Assembly (NCBI GenBank): GCA_964555645.1
Contig: CAZKTA010000001.1
Coordinates: 248,001-312,000 of the forward strand
Source: DTLC01 sp964555645
Lineage (GTDB): Bacteria; Verrucomicrobiota; Verrucomicrobiia; Limisphaerales; DTLC01
Direction: 5' to 3'
DNA length: 64,000 nucleotides
Below the pieces are notes generated by a model that was not told the origin of the DNA, searched no databases, and saw only the letters and a program-made list of their open reading frames with translations. Below are positions 1-10,650 of the stretch, one piece after another. Position 1 is the first letter of the stretch. The number at the start of each line of letters is the position of its first letter. The translations under genes were made by a program, and so were the position numbers.

Positions 1-1
1 C

Positions 2-487
2 GATCCCAACTATCCGCTGCCGGTCTTCCATGTTGCTGCTTATTTGTCGGCGAGCAACGTTGTGTGTTTGGAGTGGCCCAGTGTACCAACTCGCGCATAC
101 CGTGTACTCGAAAGTACAAACGGACTGAATTGGACGCCGTGTTCGCCTTGGCTCACAAATAGCGGGACAAACTTGAACTTTGCAGTGCAATTTTACTTAG
201 ACGGATCGGTTCGCATGTTCAGAGTTGAAGCTCGCGGACCACTTGCGGCTGTTACTCCACCTGCGGGTTTGCGGCTCAGCGCAAGTTTTGTTCCTGTAGC
301 CAACGTGCTCAGGTTGCGTTGGAATTCGGTTCCGGACCGCGCTTATCGTGTGCTTGCGTCTGGTGATCTAAACTCGTGGATGCCAGTGTCGGATTGGATC
401 CATCCGACTGCATATACTGCGTCGTATTTTATGCCGGTTAAAACAAACGACACGGTGCAGCTATTTAGAGTTGAAGTGATGCCGTGA
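2..487 (+). CDS. C-terminal part of an exported protein with two W-R/T-Y-R-V beta-sandwich repeats (5' truncated by window edge)
   Basis: The reading frame is open to the left edge, so only the C-terminus is present. Two repeats of about 75 residues are visible. Each carries the pattern L-x-W-x-S-V-P-x-R-A-Y-R-V-L followed by a short N-x-W-x-P segment (first near bases 65-150, second near 310-400). Repeats of this kind close many very large secreted proteins of Verrucomicrobiota and resemble immunoglobulin/fibronectin-like folds. No catalytic domain, anchor or PEP-CTERM tail is seen; the protein ends shortly after the second repeat. The function of the whole protein cannot be judged from this fragment; a surface or polymer-binding role is inference. 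Confidence 0.75.
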   Translation, partial: DPNYPLPVFHVAAYLSASNVVCLEWPSVPTRAYRVLESTNGLNWTPCSPWLTNSGTNLNFAVQFYLDGSVRMFRVEARGPLAAVTPPAGLRLSASFVPVANVLRLRWNSVPDRAYRVLASGDLNSWMPVSDWIHPTAYTASYFMPVKTNDTVQLFRVEVMP

Positions 488-532
488 AAGATGCATTGGC
501 ATGCGAGTCGTCAGAGTTCGGCAAGGAGTGGC

Positions 533-808
533 TTACTTGAATTTAAGCCAGAGCAGCAACAGCACCGCAAAAACCGCTATTGCAACTACGACCCAGAGTT
601 TCCTTGTGTGAGGCTGAAAATGTGATCCACCACCAAGTTCGCGTTTGACGAACTCGTCGTAGTCGAATTCTTCTTCGGCAAGATCAGGCTGTGGTGCGAA
701 TGCTGCTTCTGACCAGCCTGTTTGTTCGTCGGAACCGCACCCTGGACATGCGCGTGCATCTGGGGGTACAAGTGCACCGCAGATCGGACAAACTCGAGGC
801 GGGCTCAT
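533..808 (-). CDS. Zinc-ribbon protein with a single C-terminal membrane segment
   Basis: A 91-residue protein. Residues 8-25 hold two C-x2-C knuckles (CPIC and CPGC), a typical zinc ribbon. A run of acidic residues follows (around 41-52), and the last ~22 residues are a hydrophobic helix ending in K-F-K, so it should be a tail-anchored inner-membrane protein with a cytoplasmic zinc ribbon. Its ATG overlaps the stop of the upstream cutA gene in an ATGA arrangement, implying co-transcription and translational coupling. Small zinc-ribbon membrane proteins of this form are widespread and mostly uncharacterised. No specific function is claimed. Confidence 0.8.
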   Translation of the reverse strand: MSPPRVCPICGALVPPDARACPGCGSDEQTGWSEAAFAPQPDLAEEEFDYDEFVKRELGGGSHFQPHTRKLWVVVAIAVFAVLLLLWLKFK

Positions 809-1158
809 TTGGCGTGATTGGCGGTGTGGTCCTTGGCAATACTTTCGACCAACCAGGTCGCATACCGTTTATTGATTTTTGCGATTGGCACAGCAACGAA
901 CTCTGGTGTCTCGTACGGGTGATTCGCCAGCACGACACGCTCGAGTGCAGCGAGTTTTCTGATGGTTGTTTTCAGCACCAGGAGCACTTCATTGCCGAAC
1001 TCGATTTTGCCCTGCCACCAATAATGTGATTCGAGGCGTGGAATGATGTTCACGCATGCGACCAACCTGTTTTCGAGTGCTGCGCGTGCAATTGCGCGTC
1101 CGGCTTTCGTGCTCGGCGCAGTTACAAGCACTAGGACGATTTTTTCGGGTGGTTTCAT
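805..1158 (-). CDS. cutA: CutA-type divalent cation tolerance protein
   Basis: 117 residues, the usual length of the family. It shows the CutA signatures: an N-terminal strand followed by A-R-A-A-L-E-N-R-L-V-A-C-V-N, then the Y-x-W-x-G-K-I segment, then H-P-Y-E-T-P-E in the second half. CutA proteins form very stable cytoplasmic trimers with a ferredoxin-like fold. They were linked to copper tolerance, but their biochemical role is still unclear. The stop overlaps the start of the downstream zinc-ribbon gene by four bases, and dsbD lies about 90 bases upstream on the same strand, so the three genes may form one operon. Confidence 0.93.
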   Translation of the reverse strand: MKPPEKIVLVLVTAPSTKAGRAIARAALENRLVACVNIIPRLESHYWWQGKIEFGNEVLLVLKTTIRKLAALERVVLANHPYETPEFVAVPIAKINKRYATWLVESIAKDHTANHAK

Positions 1159-1246
1159 TCGACCCGGCTAGTTTATCGCCTCGAATCGTGCTCGGCAATT
1201 CGACTCGCGCCCGCCATTGGTTGATGGACCTGCGCACAGCCTTTGT

Positions 1247-3340
1247 TTACCTGGCCGCTTTTGCCAGTGCATCAAGCACGAGTGATTTTGTCAGCAGTGT
1301 GGGCAAAACAATTGGCGGCGCGTTTGTGTCGCGCGGGTAAACCAGCACAAGCGGTACACCTGCGCGATCGAACTTCCGCAGTTCGGTGATGATAGCCGGG
1401 TCTTCATCAGTGTTATCTGCAACGAGTGCGACAGCGTTGATCCGCTGCAATGCTTCTCGGACTTCGGCAGTGTCGAGCGCAACAAGTTTGTTGTATTTGC
1501 ATGTCACACACCAGTCTGCAGTAAAATCAACAATAACAGGTCTGCCTGCAGCGCGCGCGTTTGCAACTGCCTCTGGACTCCACTTTTGCCAAAGCGATTT
1601 TTGGGCTGTTATTTGAGCGGTAATTGTTGTGTGTGGCTGTGGGTTGCGCCAGTGCAACTGTATTTCAAGTGCGTACACATAGCTTGAGATCAGCACAACG
1701 AGAGTTGCGACTGTCGCTAGTGTCCGATGTTTGGTGTTGCGCTGGACAAATTGGCCCCAGGTCCAAGCTGCCAAACCAAGTGCAACGAGGAACAGACCAA
1801 GCCATAGCGGTCCGTTTGGCCCGAAGCGCCTTGCTGTAAACGAAAACAGCCATACCGCCGTGGCAAGCATCGGGAAACCCATCAACACTTTGAACCGCTC
1901 AAGCCACGGGCCAGGTTTAGGCAGGAACTTTAACCAGTGTGGGTGCCAGCTCAGCAAGACATAAGGCAGTGCAAGGCCTACACCGACGACAATGAACATG
2001 GCGAGGATTAGAAAAGGCGGCTGTGTAAAGGCGAATCCGAGTGCCGGCGCAAGGAGCGGCGCAGTGCAGGGCGTGGCCAGTGCTGTCGTTAGCATGCCGT
2101 TCATGAACGCGCCCGCCATTCCTGGTTTGGAAGCGAATCTGCCTGCTGCATCAAGCGCGCGCCCGCTCAGTGTGACCTCGAAGACGCCGAATAGGTTTAG
2201 AGCCACCAGTGTTACAAGCACTGTGAGCAAAAGTGTGAACTGCGGATTTTGCATGTGCATACCCCAACTTGCTGTTTTGCCAGCCTGCTGTGCCAATATA
2301 ACCATTATGGCTAGCACAACAAACGAACTCACTACACCACAGGCGGATACTAGACCGAGCTTAAACACGCGCTTGGGCGATTCAGTGCTTTGCTGGACGA
2401 AGCCGAGTATTTTGAGAGCGATCACGGGGAAAACGCACGGCATTACGTTGAGAATAAGCCCGCCCAAAAAAGCTAGCGCCAACATTTTCAGAAGTTTGCC
2501 TGTTCCGAGCAGCTTGCTCGGCGCAATTTCAGTGTGCACTTCCCAAGCTTTTGGTGCGGTGTCTTTATCTAATTTTTGGACCAGCACGCCGCTGAGTTGT
2601 CTCGGCCATGAACCCCCGTGATTTGTAATATTAAGCTTGAGCTGCGCCATGCCGTCGGTGCCGTGAGTTAACGCACTTTGTGCGGTTATTGTGCAGTTTG
2701 AAATTGTATCCGGGAAAAACTCGACCGACTCAATCGCGGCTCCGGTTTCCCATTCCAGCAGCAGTGACCGTGCGTTACTTGGGCCAACTACCCAACGTGC
2801 GCTGAACATTGGCGGATTATCAGTAGATGGCAGACGTGCTACTGCATCGGCGATGCGCGTTGCGTGGACAGACGGCTTTGATTCTGGGCCAATCAAAAGA
2901 GTTGCCGCTAGGTTTGCGCGTCCGGGCACACATGCTTCTTCGCATTCGAGCCAACTAACATTGGCTTTGAGATGGACTACTCCAGATTTTGCGTCCTGCG
3001 CAACTTTGAGTGGCATGAGCAATAACACGTTGCCCGTGTAGCCGTATGTTACGAGTCCGGCTTCATCGAACTTTTGCGGTACAGGCCACCGAAGTTTTCC
3101 GGCCTCGATTTCCTTGGGCCAAATCCACTCGATCTGAGTTGGCAGTCCTGCTTCACCTGGATTACGCCAGTAAACATGTGTTTTGGGTGGTGTTTGCAGT
3201 TCTATGGCTGCAATTACAGTTTCGCCCTGGCGTGCCTGTGTGTGCGAAAGCAGTAGGCGCACCTGGGTTTTTGCGCTTTGAGCTGCAACGGACCCCAGGC
3301 CGATAGCAAGCGCAGCAATGGTCAAGATTATCACTCGCAC
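1247..3340 (-). CDS. dsbD: DsbD/ScsB-type thiol:disulfide interchange protein
   Basis: 697 residues with three modules. A signal peptide (about 1-20) precedes a periplasmic beta-sandwich domain with a C-x3-C pair (C133, C137), closer to ScsB than to E. coli DsbD. Residues ~283-560 form a multi-helix membrane domain of the CcdA/DsbD-beta type with the paired cysteines C302 (V-M-P-C-V-F-P) and C425 (A-T-P-C-T-A-P). The last ~120 residues are a thioredoxin domain with the C611-V-T-C614 active site after D-W. The protein passes reducing power from cytoplasmic thioredoxin across the membrane to periplasmic partners. All three cysteine pairs are present, so it should be active. The partner in this organism is unknown. 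Confidence 0.92.
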   Translation of the reverse strand: MRVIILTIAALAIGLGSVAAQSAKTQVRLLLSHTQARQGETVIAAIELQTPPKTHVYWRNPGEAGLPTQIEWIWPKEIEAGKLRWPVPQKFDEAGLVTYGYTGNVLLLMPLKVAQDAKSGVVHLKANVSWLECEEACVPGRANLAATLLIGPESKPSVHATRIADAVARLPSTDNPPMFSARWVVGPSNARSLLLEWETGAAIESVEFFPDTISNCTITAQSALTHGTDGMAQLKLNITNHGGSWPRQLSGVLVQKLDKDTAPKAWEVHTEIAPSKLLGTGKLLKMLALAFLGGLILNVMPCVFPVIALKILGFVQQSTESPKRVFKLGLVSACGVVSSFVVLAIMVILAQQAGKTASWGMHMQNPQFTLLLTVLVTLVALNLFGVFEVTLSGRALDAAGRFASKPGMAGAFMNGMLTTALATPCTAPLLAPALGFAFTQPPFLILAMFIVVGVGLALPYVLLSWHPHWLKFLPKPGPWLERFKVLMGFPMLATAVWLFSFTARRFGPNGPLWLGLFLVALGLAAWTWGQFVQRNTKHRTLATVATLVVLISSYVYALEIQLHWRNPQPHTTITAQITAQKSLWQKWSPEAVANARAAGRPVIVDFTADWCVTCKYNKLVALDTAEVREALQRINAVALVADNTDEDPAIITELRKFDRAGVPLVLVYPRDTNAPPIVLPTLLTKSLVLDALAKAAR

Positions 3341-3477
3341 ACTTACTTAGATGCACAAACAAGGCAAAAGTTAAAATCAAATTCACCTTTTTGATGCCAA
3401 CGGGTCGCAGCCACTGGCGCGGTTCGACCCGCGTGGTGTTGCGCGTTGAAAAGCGGGTTTGACCGCGTAAACTGGGT

Positions 3478-4617
3478 GTGATGGCTGCTGATGCGACAGT
3501 GAGCTTCAGGTGGCTTACAACCGGCGACGATGCCTTTCGTGCTGCTGAGGAGGCAATTGATGCGGCCAAGCACACAGTGAGACTGGAAGTGTACATCTAT
3601 GCCGATTCACCGCTCGGTCAACGTGTGCGTGACCGGCTTGTGCGGGCTGCTATGCGTGGGGTGCAGGTGCGTGTGCTTGTGGACGGGATAGGATCGCTCC
3701 GTTTGTCCAGCAGTTTTTGGACGCCTTTGATTGATGTAGGAGGGCAAATACGGGTCTTTAATCCGCTGAACCTGAAGCGGTTTGCCGTGCGTGATCATCG
3801 GAAGCTACTGGTGTGCGACGAGGCCGTTGCGATTATTGGCGGATTCAATATTGCGCCCGAGTACGAAGGCGATGGTGTGGAGCGCGGCTGGTGTGATCTT
3901 GCGCTGCAAATTGAAGGTGGACCGGTAACCGAGCTTGCGGCGTCGTTTGACGACATGTTCGAGCATGCCGAGTTTCGGCACGGACGAATTTTATCGCTCA
4001 GGCGGCCATTGTCGAAGAAGCTTGTGCCTGCGTCCGATTGGCAGTTGCTGTTAAGCGGTCCTGGGCGTGGGCGCAACCCGCTTTTGCGAATGTTGCACCG
4101 TGACCTTGCGCACGTGGTGGATGTTCAGATTGTAGCAGCGTACTTTCTGCCCACGTTGCGTTTGCGACACAAACTGATTCGCATCGCGCGCCTGGGGGGC
4201 AAGGTCAAGTTGATACTGCCCAGCAAAACTGATGTACAACTATCACAGTTGGCTGCCCAATGTCTTTACACCCGACTGTTGCGGAGTGGTGTTGAGATTT
4301 ACGAATACCAGCCGCAGATACTTCACGCAAAACTTCTGATAATCGGCAATGCAGTTTACGTAGGCTCAGCTAATCTAGACCCGCGCAGTTTGCGGATCAA
4401 TTACGACTTGATGGTGCGGTTTCAAGACGCAACGTTGGCGGCGCAGGCGCGTACAGTGTTTGATGGATTGCTTTCTCGCTCCCGTCGTGTTGAGCTTGGC
4501 TCGTGGCGCAGATCACGCAGTTGGTGGCAAAAACTTAAACAACAACTTGCCTATTACTTGCTGGTTAGGGTTGATCCGTACATTGCAGCATGGCAGTACC
4601 GGCGAATGAAACGCTAA
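3478..4617 (+). CDS. Phospholipase D family protein, cardiolipin synthase-like (ClsB-type)
   Basis: 379 residues counted from GTG 3478; ATG 3481 is an equally good start and neither has a clear ribosome binding site. Two PLD half-domains are visible. The first HKD motif is complete (H107, K109, D114, then G-G-F-N). The second is H283-A-K285-L-L-I-I-G290, with Gly where Asp is expected, followed by a normal G-S-A-N-L-D. There is no N-terminal membrane helix, as in ClsB rather than ClsA. The likely reaction is phosphatidyl transfer to make cardiolipin at the membrane face. The missing second Asp makes substrate and activity less certain. It is divergent from dsbD, with a shared 137-base promoter region. 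Confidence 0.85.
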   Translation: MMAADATVSFRWLTTGDDAFRAAEEAIDAAKHTVRLEVYIYADSPLGQRVRDRLVRAAMRGVQVRVLVDGIGSLRLSSSFWTPLIDVGGQIRVFNPLNLKRFAVRDHRKLLVCDEAVAIIGGFNIAPEYEGDGVERGWCDLALQIEGGPVTELAASFDDMFEHAEFRHGRILSLRRPLSKKLVPASDWQLLLSGPGRGRNPLLRMLHRDLAHVVDVQIVAAYFLPTLRLRHKLIRIARLGGKVKLILPSKTDVQLSQLAAQCLYTRLLRSGVEIYEYQPQILHAKLLIIGNAVYVGSANLDPRSLRINYDLMVRFQDATLAAQARTVFDGLLSRSRRVELGSWRRSRSWWQKLKQQLAYYLLVRVDPYIAAWQYRRMKR

Positions 4618-4653
4618 ATTTCAGTTGCGTAGTATGTGAGCGGCCGAAACAGT

Positions 4654-5526
4654 TCAGCTTGCTAATGCAACCAGATACCGGTGCACGCGTTTTGCTTCTT
4701 CAGCACATTCGAGGTGGAAATAGCTTCTGTGTAGGTTACCGCACATCCGCATCAATAGCCTGCGCGGTGTCAACGGCACAAGGTATTCTTCGTGCAGACT
4801 GTATTTGCCGCGGACCAGGTAGTGTATGCAGTCTGCGCGCGTCATGAACTTGCCGCGGTTAAAGCAGTCAATGTAGATCTCCTCGCACGTGGTTTGGAAC
4901 CTGCAAACGAAATGGCCGGGTAACCCAATGCCAACCACCGGCAGATGTAACCGACGTGCCACAAGCATGTACACCAGACAAAGTGACACCGGGTTACCTT
5001 TACGCCGATCAATGACCTTGTTGAGGTAGGTGTTATCCGGGTCGTAGTAATTTTCTTCGTCACCGATGAAACCGAGTTTTTCGAACAGATGCTCATTCAG
5101 AGCTGTCAGTACACCACGTGCGCCATGGGCAAAGACCACACGTTCGTGCAGTTGAAAGGCAAAATCATCAACAAGCGCGCGATACGCCTCGACGTTTATG
5201 TTCGGATAGCGTGTCTGAGCAAGTAACCAAGCCCCGTGTTCAAGGTCGAGGTCTTCACCGCTTTTCAGGCAAAATGAAAGGAACCGCGTGTCCGCCAGTT
5301 GCCGGCCAATTTGTTCTACGATTCGAGTCGCGCGCCGTCGCAACACCGGTTCATTGCTGACAAGGTATGGCCGCAACCACTCGCGTACCACCGGCCCAAA
5401 TGATAGGAGCTGTTGACGTACCGATGTGTAAACCGCCGGATCATCGTCGGCCAGTAAACTAATCAAGGCTGCTTTCTGTGTGTCGGAAAGCTGCGGTGCT
5501 GCTTTTACTTCAGCCGATGGGTTCAT
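4654..5526 (-). CDS. SirB1/transglutaminase-like family protein
   Basis: 290 residues. The first ~100 form an alpha-helical HEAT/armadillo-like segment (D-D-P-A-V, then V-L-R-R-R-A-T). Residues ~130-215 carry the SirB1 (Transglut_core2) signature: Y-Y-D-P-D-N-T-Y-L-N around 160-169, D-R-R-K-G-N-P-V-S-L, then A-R-R-L-H-L-P and G-L-P-G-H-F near 201-206. Family members resemble transglutaminases but usually lack the full catalytic triad; their biochemical function is not established. It stands alone on the minus strand, converging with the phospholipase-D-like gene, and no partner gene is evident. Confidence 0.85.
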   Translation of the reverse strand: MNPSAEVKAAPQLSDTQKAALISLLADDDPAVYTSVRQQLLSFGPVVREWLRPYLVSNEPVLRRRATRIVEQIGRQLADTRFLSFCLKSGEDLDLEHGAWLLAQTRYPNINVEAYRALVDDFAFQLHERVVFAHGARGVLTALNEHLFEKLGFIGDEENYYDPDNTYLNKVIDRRKGNPVSLCLVYMLVARRLHLPVVGIGLPGHFVCRFQTTCEEIYIDCFNRGKFMTRADCIHYLVRGKYSLHEEYLVPLTPRRLLMRMCGNLHRSYFHLECAEEAKRVHRYLVALAS

Positions 5527-5594
5527 AAACCTAACCCGGTTTCGGGCCTATTGTTATAAAAGTCCCGGAGAAAATCAATCTTAAATTCGCGTGT

Positions 5595-5879
5595 TCAATG
5601 TGGGTTTTTGTCGTTATCTTTCTTGTCCGTAATTTTCCGCTCTGCTGGTTTGATGTCACGCAGTGAATCCAAGAACAACGCGACTTGCGCACGACGTGCA
5701 TTACGTCGTATTGCCCTCAGTTCGAGCATTGAGATTATTATCACGGCGCACGTAAGTGTCAGGCACACCAACCAGTACACAACAAATATCCAACCTGCCA
5801 AATGCAGCTTTGGAAACGTCAGGCCACTCAGCAACATCGCCACCACGAGCGCAAGTAAAACTATACTGTAGCAGCGCAT
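5595..5879 (-). CDS. Small membrane protein of unknown function
   Basis: 94 residues from ATG 5879. The frame stays open upstream to 5993, but that part looks non-coding, and the internal Met is followed directly by a membrane helix. Two hydrophobic helices lie near residues 3-22 and 27-48, followed by a charged, probably cytoplasmic tail rich in Arg, Lys and Asp. I do not recognise a family. It lies ~70 bases beyond the SirB1-like gene start and ~300 bases from the end of carB, all on the minus strand. Confidence 0.6.
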   Translation of the reverse strand: MRCYSIVLLALVVAMLLSGLTFPKLHLAGWIFVVYWLVCLTLTCAVIIISMLELRAIRRNARRAQVALFLDSLRDIKPAERKITDKKDNDKNPH

Positions 5880-6180
5880 ATGTCTCTGTGACGGTGTGCT
5901 CACGCCGCAGATTATCGAGTGATTGCTCCAGTTAGAAAAACAAAAAACATTCGACTTGAGAAACTGAGTCGCGGGACTCTCAACGAAAGGCACGGATTTG
6001 TTGGCACTGGGTTGAAATTACTGCCGTGGCTTTCGAACAAATTGCTTTTACATGGCGTAATACTTTTTTTATCTACGCCGCCCGAAACACTGCAAATTCT
6101 AAATGCACTATCTGGCGGCTGCTTTGAGCCGCATCACTTTTCCGGCGCGCGAGTGCAATTGGACAGGTCTGCAAACCTGA
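5880..6180. other. Intergenic stretch with small inverted repeats after carB
   Basis: No protein-like frame is seen. Two short palindromes could help end carB transcription on the minus strand: GCGGCT/AGCCGC with a 6-base loop (6115-6132) and CAGGT/ACCTG near 6163-6179. Neither is followed by a long T tract on the minus strand, so termination is only suggested. Confidence 0.3.
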
Positions 6181-9100
6181 CTAAGGCTGGCCTATCTTTT
6201 GGCTCTCTGTTGGGCGCATGGCTGGCTCTGTGGTTGCGCTGACCGTTTTATGGGGCTTGGAGTTGCCGTGTAATGCCTGTAGGCTTTGATATTGAAGCGT
6301 CTTGGTCCGTAATGCTTGGATGCCAGCTACCGCAGCCACAGCAGCAGAAAGCGTTGTCAGCAACGGAACGTCCATCGCAATTGCAGCCTGCCGGATTTGC
6401 ACGCCGTCGGTGTGGGATTGTTTGCCGCGGGGCGTGTTCAGGATAAGTTGCACCTTGCCAGCACGGATCAGGTCGGCCACGTGAGGTGAGCCTTGTGAAA
6501 CTTTGTTTACAGTTTCAACCGGTAGCCCAGCCCGACGCAGATACTCGGCTGTGCCTGGTGTGGCATACAGACCGAACCCCAACCGGTGCAAATCGCGCGC
6601 TATCTTTAATGCGGGCCCTTTATCAAAGTCATTGACGCTGATCAACGCATTACCATGCAACGGCAGACCAGAGCCTGCAGCAAGCTGTGACTTGGCAAAT
6701 GCTTGGCCAAAGTTTGAGGCGCACCCCATAACTTCACCCGTGCTACGCATCTCTGGCCCAAGCAACGCATCGCTCCCAGGTAGTTTACGGAATGGCAACA
6801 CAACTTCTTTGACGAAAAACCCATCTAAACGCGGCTCGGCGGTAAACCCAAGCTCGGCAAGTTTGTGCCCTACCATTATCTTGGTTGCGACTCGTGCCAT
6901 AGGCACAGCAACAGCCTTGCTAGCATACGGGATAGTCCTTGAAGCACGCGGGTTTACCTCAAGCACATAAACAATGTCGTCTTTGATTGCGAACTGCACG
7001 TTCATCAGGCCGCGTACTCCTAGGGCTAGCCCAAGCCTGTGAGTGTACTCTCGAATTATTTCGATGTGGAACGCGCTTACGCGGTAAGGCGGCAACACAC
7101 ATGCCGAATCGCCCGAGTGTACACCAGCTTCCTCGATGTGCTGCATAATTGCGCCGATCACAACGCGTTCGCCATCGGCCAAAGCGTCAACGTCAATTTC
7201 GTATGCGTCTTCAACGAACCGATCAACGAGTATTGCCTGTTCTGGCGCAGCCGCCATGGCTTCATCGAGCACTTGGTCGAGCTGTGAATCATCCTCAACA
7301 ATCCGCATTGCGCGCCCACCCAGCACGTACGATGGCCGCACAAGCAGTGGATATCCAAGCCGCTTTGCTATTGTGCGCGCTTCCTCGGCTGACCGTGCAA
7401 TTCCATTTTCAGGCTGTGGAATATCGAGCCGGCGCAGTAGTTCGGCGAAACGTTGCCTGTCTTCGGCAAGATCAATTGCATCGGGCGAGGTGCCAATAAT
7501 CGGCGCGCCCGCAGCAGCAAGCGCGCGCGTAAGATTCAGCGGCGTTTGCCCGCCCAACTGCACAATCACACCCACAGGTTGCTCGCGCTCGATCACATTT
7601 AGCACGTGTTCGAGTGTCAGCGGCTCAAAGTATAGCCGGTCTGCCGTGTCGTAATCGGTCGAGACTGTCTCGGGATTGCAGTTGATCATGATTGTTTCAT
7701 AGCCAAGCTCGCGAAGCGCAAACACAGCCTGACAACAGCAGTAATCAAACTCAATCCCTTGCCCGATCCGGTTCGGGCCACTGCCCAAAATGACGATCTT
7801 GCGCCGGTGCGTCGGCTGGGCTTCATCGGCCATTTCATAAGTGCTGTACATGTAAGGTGTAACAGCTTCGAACTCAGCTGCGCAGGTATCAATCCGCAGG
7901 AAAGTTGGTCGGACACCCAATTGTGCGCGTAATGCACGCACTGCCATTGCGTCGAACTGCTTGCCCGGGCGTGACAACAGCCGCGCGATGTGTGTGTCTG
8001 CCATGCCCATTCGTTTGGCGCGGTACAGTGCGTCTGCCAATGCCGAGTCTGTGCCGTCCGGTTTAAGTGTGCTCAGCTCGCGCTCAATTGCGACAACCTG
8101 GAGCATCTGGTGCAAAAACCACGGATCGTACCCTGTTGCGTCAGCAATAGTGCGTACATCCAACCCGGCACGAAGTGCACGATACACACCAAAAAGCCTG
8201 CTAGGCTCGGGTACAGCAAGTTCCGCCGGCGACGGAACGTGGGCAGGTGCAGGTTTCTTTTCGCCCGAACCGTCCAGTGCATCGACGCCAATTTCGAGTG
8301 ATTGGACAGCCTTGTGCAGCGCTTCGATAAACGTGCGCCCCAGCGCCATTACTTCACCCACAGACTTCATCTGTGGTCCTAGGGTGCGGTCGGCTCCCGG
8401 GAATTTCTCAAACGCCCAGCGCGGGATTTTAACGACGACATAATCAAGAGACGGCTCGAACGACACCTTAGTCTGGCGCGTGATGTCGTTTGTGATTTCA
8501 TCGAGCGTGTACCCGACGGCAACCAAGGTTGCTACTTTGGCAATTGCGAATCCAGTTGCCTTCGATGCTAACGCCGACGAGCGCGACACGCGAGGATTCA
8601 TTTCGATTACAAAAACGCGCCCGTCTTTCGGGTTAACGGCGAATTGCACGTTGGCGCCGCCGGTCTCAACCCCAACGGCACTCATAACGCGCCGGGCAAG
8701 ATTGCGCAGTACATGATATTCACGGTCGGTAAGTGTCTGTGCGGGTGCAATTGTAATACTGTCGCCGGTGTGCACACCCATTGGGTCCAAGTTCTCGATG
8801 CTGCACACCACGACAAAGTTATCTGCGCTGTCGCGCATGACTTCAAGCTCGAATTCTTTCCACCCCAGGACTGACGCCTCAAGCCATGCGCGCTGGATCG
8901 GAGACGAATTCAGTGCCTTTGTGATGGCCGGCTCAAGCTCGGCAGGTGTGTTGACCCAGCTTGCGCCCGTGCCACCTAATGCGAAGGACGCCCGCACAAT
9001 TAAGGGGTAACCAATCCGTTCGGCTAGCACACTGGCTTCTTCGACTGAACCAGCTTCACCACCTTCAGGCACCGGGATGCCGTGCTCGAGCATTGTCTTG

Positions 9101-9498
9101 CGGAACAGCGCGCGGTCTTCGGCTATCCGGATTGATTGTACTGATGCACCAATCAAACGAACCCCGTATCGGTCCAACACTCCGCGCTCTTTCAATGCGG
9201 CTGCCAGGTTTAGGCCGGTCTGACCACCCACAGTCGGCAAAAGCGCATCCGGTCGTTCTTGCGCGATGATCGCTTCAAGTGCTTCGGGTACCAGCGGCTC
9301 AATGTAGGTGGCATCCGCAAGCTCGGGGTCGGTCATGATTGTCGCCGGGTTCGAGTTGACGAGTATCACGCGGTAACCCTCGGCGCGCAGGGCCTTGATT
9401 GCCTGCGTGCCCGAGTAGTCGAACTCGGCTGCCTGCCCGATCACGATCGGTCCTGAGCCAATCACAAATACTGACTTTATGTCGGTGCGTTTGGGCAT
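6181..9498 (-). CDS. carB: Carbamoyl-phosphate synthase large subunit
   Basis: 1105 residues. Two homologous ATP-grasp halves are visible: the first opens with [12 protein letters not shown], the second with [14 protein letters not shown] at about residue 570. An MGS-like allosteric domain follows from ~945. The enzyme makes carbamoyl phosphate from bicarbonate, ATP and ammonia channelled from CarA, for arginine and pyrimidine synthesis in the cytoplasm. Its start directly abuts the carA stop, so the two are co-translated. The protein runs ~30 residues past the usual end of the family in a polar tail rich in Thr, Ser and Lys, probably an unstructured extension. Confidence 0.98.
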   Translation of the reverse strand: MPKRTDIKSVFVIGSGPIVIGQAAEFDYSGTQAIKALRAEGYRVILVNSNPATIMTDPELADATYIEPLVPEALEAIIAQERPDALLPTVGGQTGLNLAAALKERGVLDRYGVRLIGASVQSIRIAEDRALFRKTMLEHGIPVPEGGEAGSVEEASVLAERIGYPLIVRASFALGGTGASWVNTPAELEPAITKALNSSPIQRAWLEASVLGWKEFELEVMRDSADNFVVVCSIENLDPMGVHTGDSITIAPAQTLTDREYHVLRNLARRVMSAVGVETGGANVQFAVNPKDGRVFVIEMNPRVSRSSALASKATGFAIAKVATLVAVGYTLDEITNDITRQTKVSFEPSLDYVVVKIPRWAFEKFPGADRTLGPQMKSVGEVMALGRTFIEALHKAVQSLEIGVDALDGSGEKKPAPAHVPSPAELAVPEPSRLFGVYRALRAGLDVRTIADATGYDPWFLHQMLQVVAIERELSTLKPDGTDSALADALYRAKRMGMADTHIARLLSRPGKQFDAMAVRALRAQLGVRPTFLRIDTCAAEFEAVTPYMYSTYEMADEAQPTHRRKIVILGSGPNRIGQGIEFDYCCCQAVFALRELGYETIMINCNPETVSTDYDTADRLYFEPLTLEHVLNVIEREQPVGVIVQLGGQTPLNLTRALAAAGAPIIGTSPDAIDLAEDRQRFAELLRRLDIPQPENGIARSAEEARTIAKRLGYPLLVRPSYVLGGRAMRIVEDDSQLDQVLDEAMAAAPEQAILVDRFVEDAYEIDVDALADGERVVIGAIMQHIEEAGVHSGDSACVLPPYRVSAFHIEIIREYTHRLGLALGVRGLMNVQFAIKDDIVYVLEVNPRASRTIPYASKAVAVPMARVATKIMVGHKLAELGFTAEPRLDGFFVKEVVLPFRKLPGSDALLGPEMRSTGEVMGCASNFGQAFAKSQLAAGSGLPLHGNALISVNDFDKGPALKIARDLHRLGFGLYATPGTAEYLRRAGLPVETVNKVSQGSPHVADLIRAGKVQLILNTPRGKQSHTDGVQIRQAAIAMDVPLLTTLSAAVAAVAGIQALRTKTLQYQSLQALHGNSKPHKTVSATTEPAMRPTESQKIGQP

Positions 9499-10650
9499 TT
9501 AGCGGACTGGGCTGACCTTGAGCATTAGTTCAAAGAATCTGGCAAAAATACCAAAAGCATCGTGCGGGCCCGGCCCGGCTTCAGGGTGAAATTGTACGCT
9601 GAACACGGGCCGGTCCATAAACACCATCCCCTCCAGCGACCCGTCGTTAAGACTAAAATGTGTCAGCTCGACCTTTTCAGGGAGTGTCTCTATATCAACA
9701 TGGTAATTGTGGTTTTGCGCTGTGATCCAGACCTTGCCCGTGCGCATGTCTTTGACGGGATGGTTGCTGCCATGGTGACCGAACTTGAGCCGGCGTGTTT
9801 TTCCACCCAGTGCAAGGCCGATCAATTGGTGTCCCAAGCAAATCCCAAGCATCGGCACCCCGCTGTTTAACAGCTTGTGTATTGTTTCGACCGCGTATGG
9901 TAGTCCGGCGGGGTCACCAGGCCCGTTCGACAACACCACACCGTCTGGTTTAAGTGCATGGATCTGCTCGGCTGATGTTGTGGCTGGCACAACCGTAACC
10001 TTTGCACCATGTGCAAGCAGGTGCCGCAGAATGCTACGCTTTACACCAAAATCGATCACCACCACGTGTGGTTTTGCATTGCCGGCGCGAAATCCAGATG
10101 CAGCATCGCGGCTGACCGGTACCCACCGTTGTCCTGGGTCAGCTGTCCATTCGTATGGTGCTGTGCAGGTAACAAACTTCACAGTGTCAACCCCGTCGAG
10201 CCCTGGCCATGACCGCGCCATCTCAAGCAGCTTGTCTGGTGGCGTGCCAGTGGTTGAAAGCGCAGCACGCATTGTTCCCCCTTCTCGCAGTTTCCTTGTA
10301 ATCAGCCGGGTATCGATCGCCGAAATCCCAGGCACGCCATGTGCTTTAAGCCAATCCGGCAACGATCCGGCGGCTCGCCAGTTCGATGTTGCGGAGCTAA
10401 GCGCGCGTACAACGACGGCAGATACCTGTGGTTCGCCAGATTCAACGTCTTCTGGGTTAACACCCACATTGCCTATTTGCGTGCAGGTGAAAAGCACGCC
10501 CTGACCACGATACGACGGGTCCGTAATCACTTCCTGGTACCCGGTCATTGCTGTGTTGAAAACAAGCTCGAATACCGTATCGGTAGCCGCCCCAAATGCG
10601 GTACCGTTGAAAACCGAACCGTCTTCAAGAACCAGTGTCGCTGTGCTCAT
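9499..10650 (-). CDS. carA: Carbamoyl-phosphate synthase small (glutaminase) subunit
   Basis: 383 residues, normal length. The N-terminal CPSase domain begins with L-V-L-E-D-G and contains the M-T-G-Y-Q-E motif. The class I glutamine amidotransferase domain follows, with the nucleophile C271 in G-I-C-L-G-H-Q and the H355/E357 pair in F-H-P-E. It hydrolyses glutamine and delivers ammonia to CarB. carA is first in a two-gene carAB operon. The ~250 bases to the divergent ACT-domain gene should contain both promoters. I see no leader peptide, PyrR or ArgR site that I could defend. Confidence 0.98.
   Translation of the reverse strand: MSTATLVLEDGSVFNGTAFGAATDTVFELVFNTAMTGYQEVITDPSYRGQGVLFTCTQIGNVGVNPEDVESGEPQVSAVVVRALSSATSNWRAAGSLPDWLKAHGVPGISAIDTRLITRKLREGGTMRAALSTTGTPPDKLLEMARSWPGLDGVDTVKFVTCTAPYEWTADPGQRWVPVSRDAASGFRAGNAKPHVVVIDFGVKRSILRHLLAHGAKVTVVPATTSAEQIHALKPDGVVLSNGPGDPAGLPYAVETIHKLLNSGVPMLGICLGHQLIGLALGGKTRRLKFGHHGSNHPVKDMRTGKVWITAQNHNYHVDIETLPEKVELTHFSLNDGSLEGMVFMDRPVFSVQFHPEAGPGPHDAFGIFARFFELMLKVSPVR

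Noticed and set aside
15..1029. Plus-strand frames across the zinc-ribbon and cutA genes
   Set aside because: The minus strand encodes clearly conserved proteins here; the plus frames are shadows.
6181..9498. Many 60-170 residue plus-strand frames inside carB
   Set aside because: All antisense to conserved carB; none has a domain.
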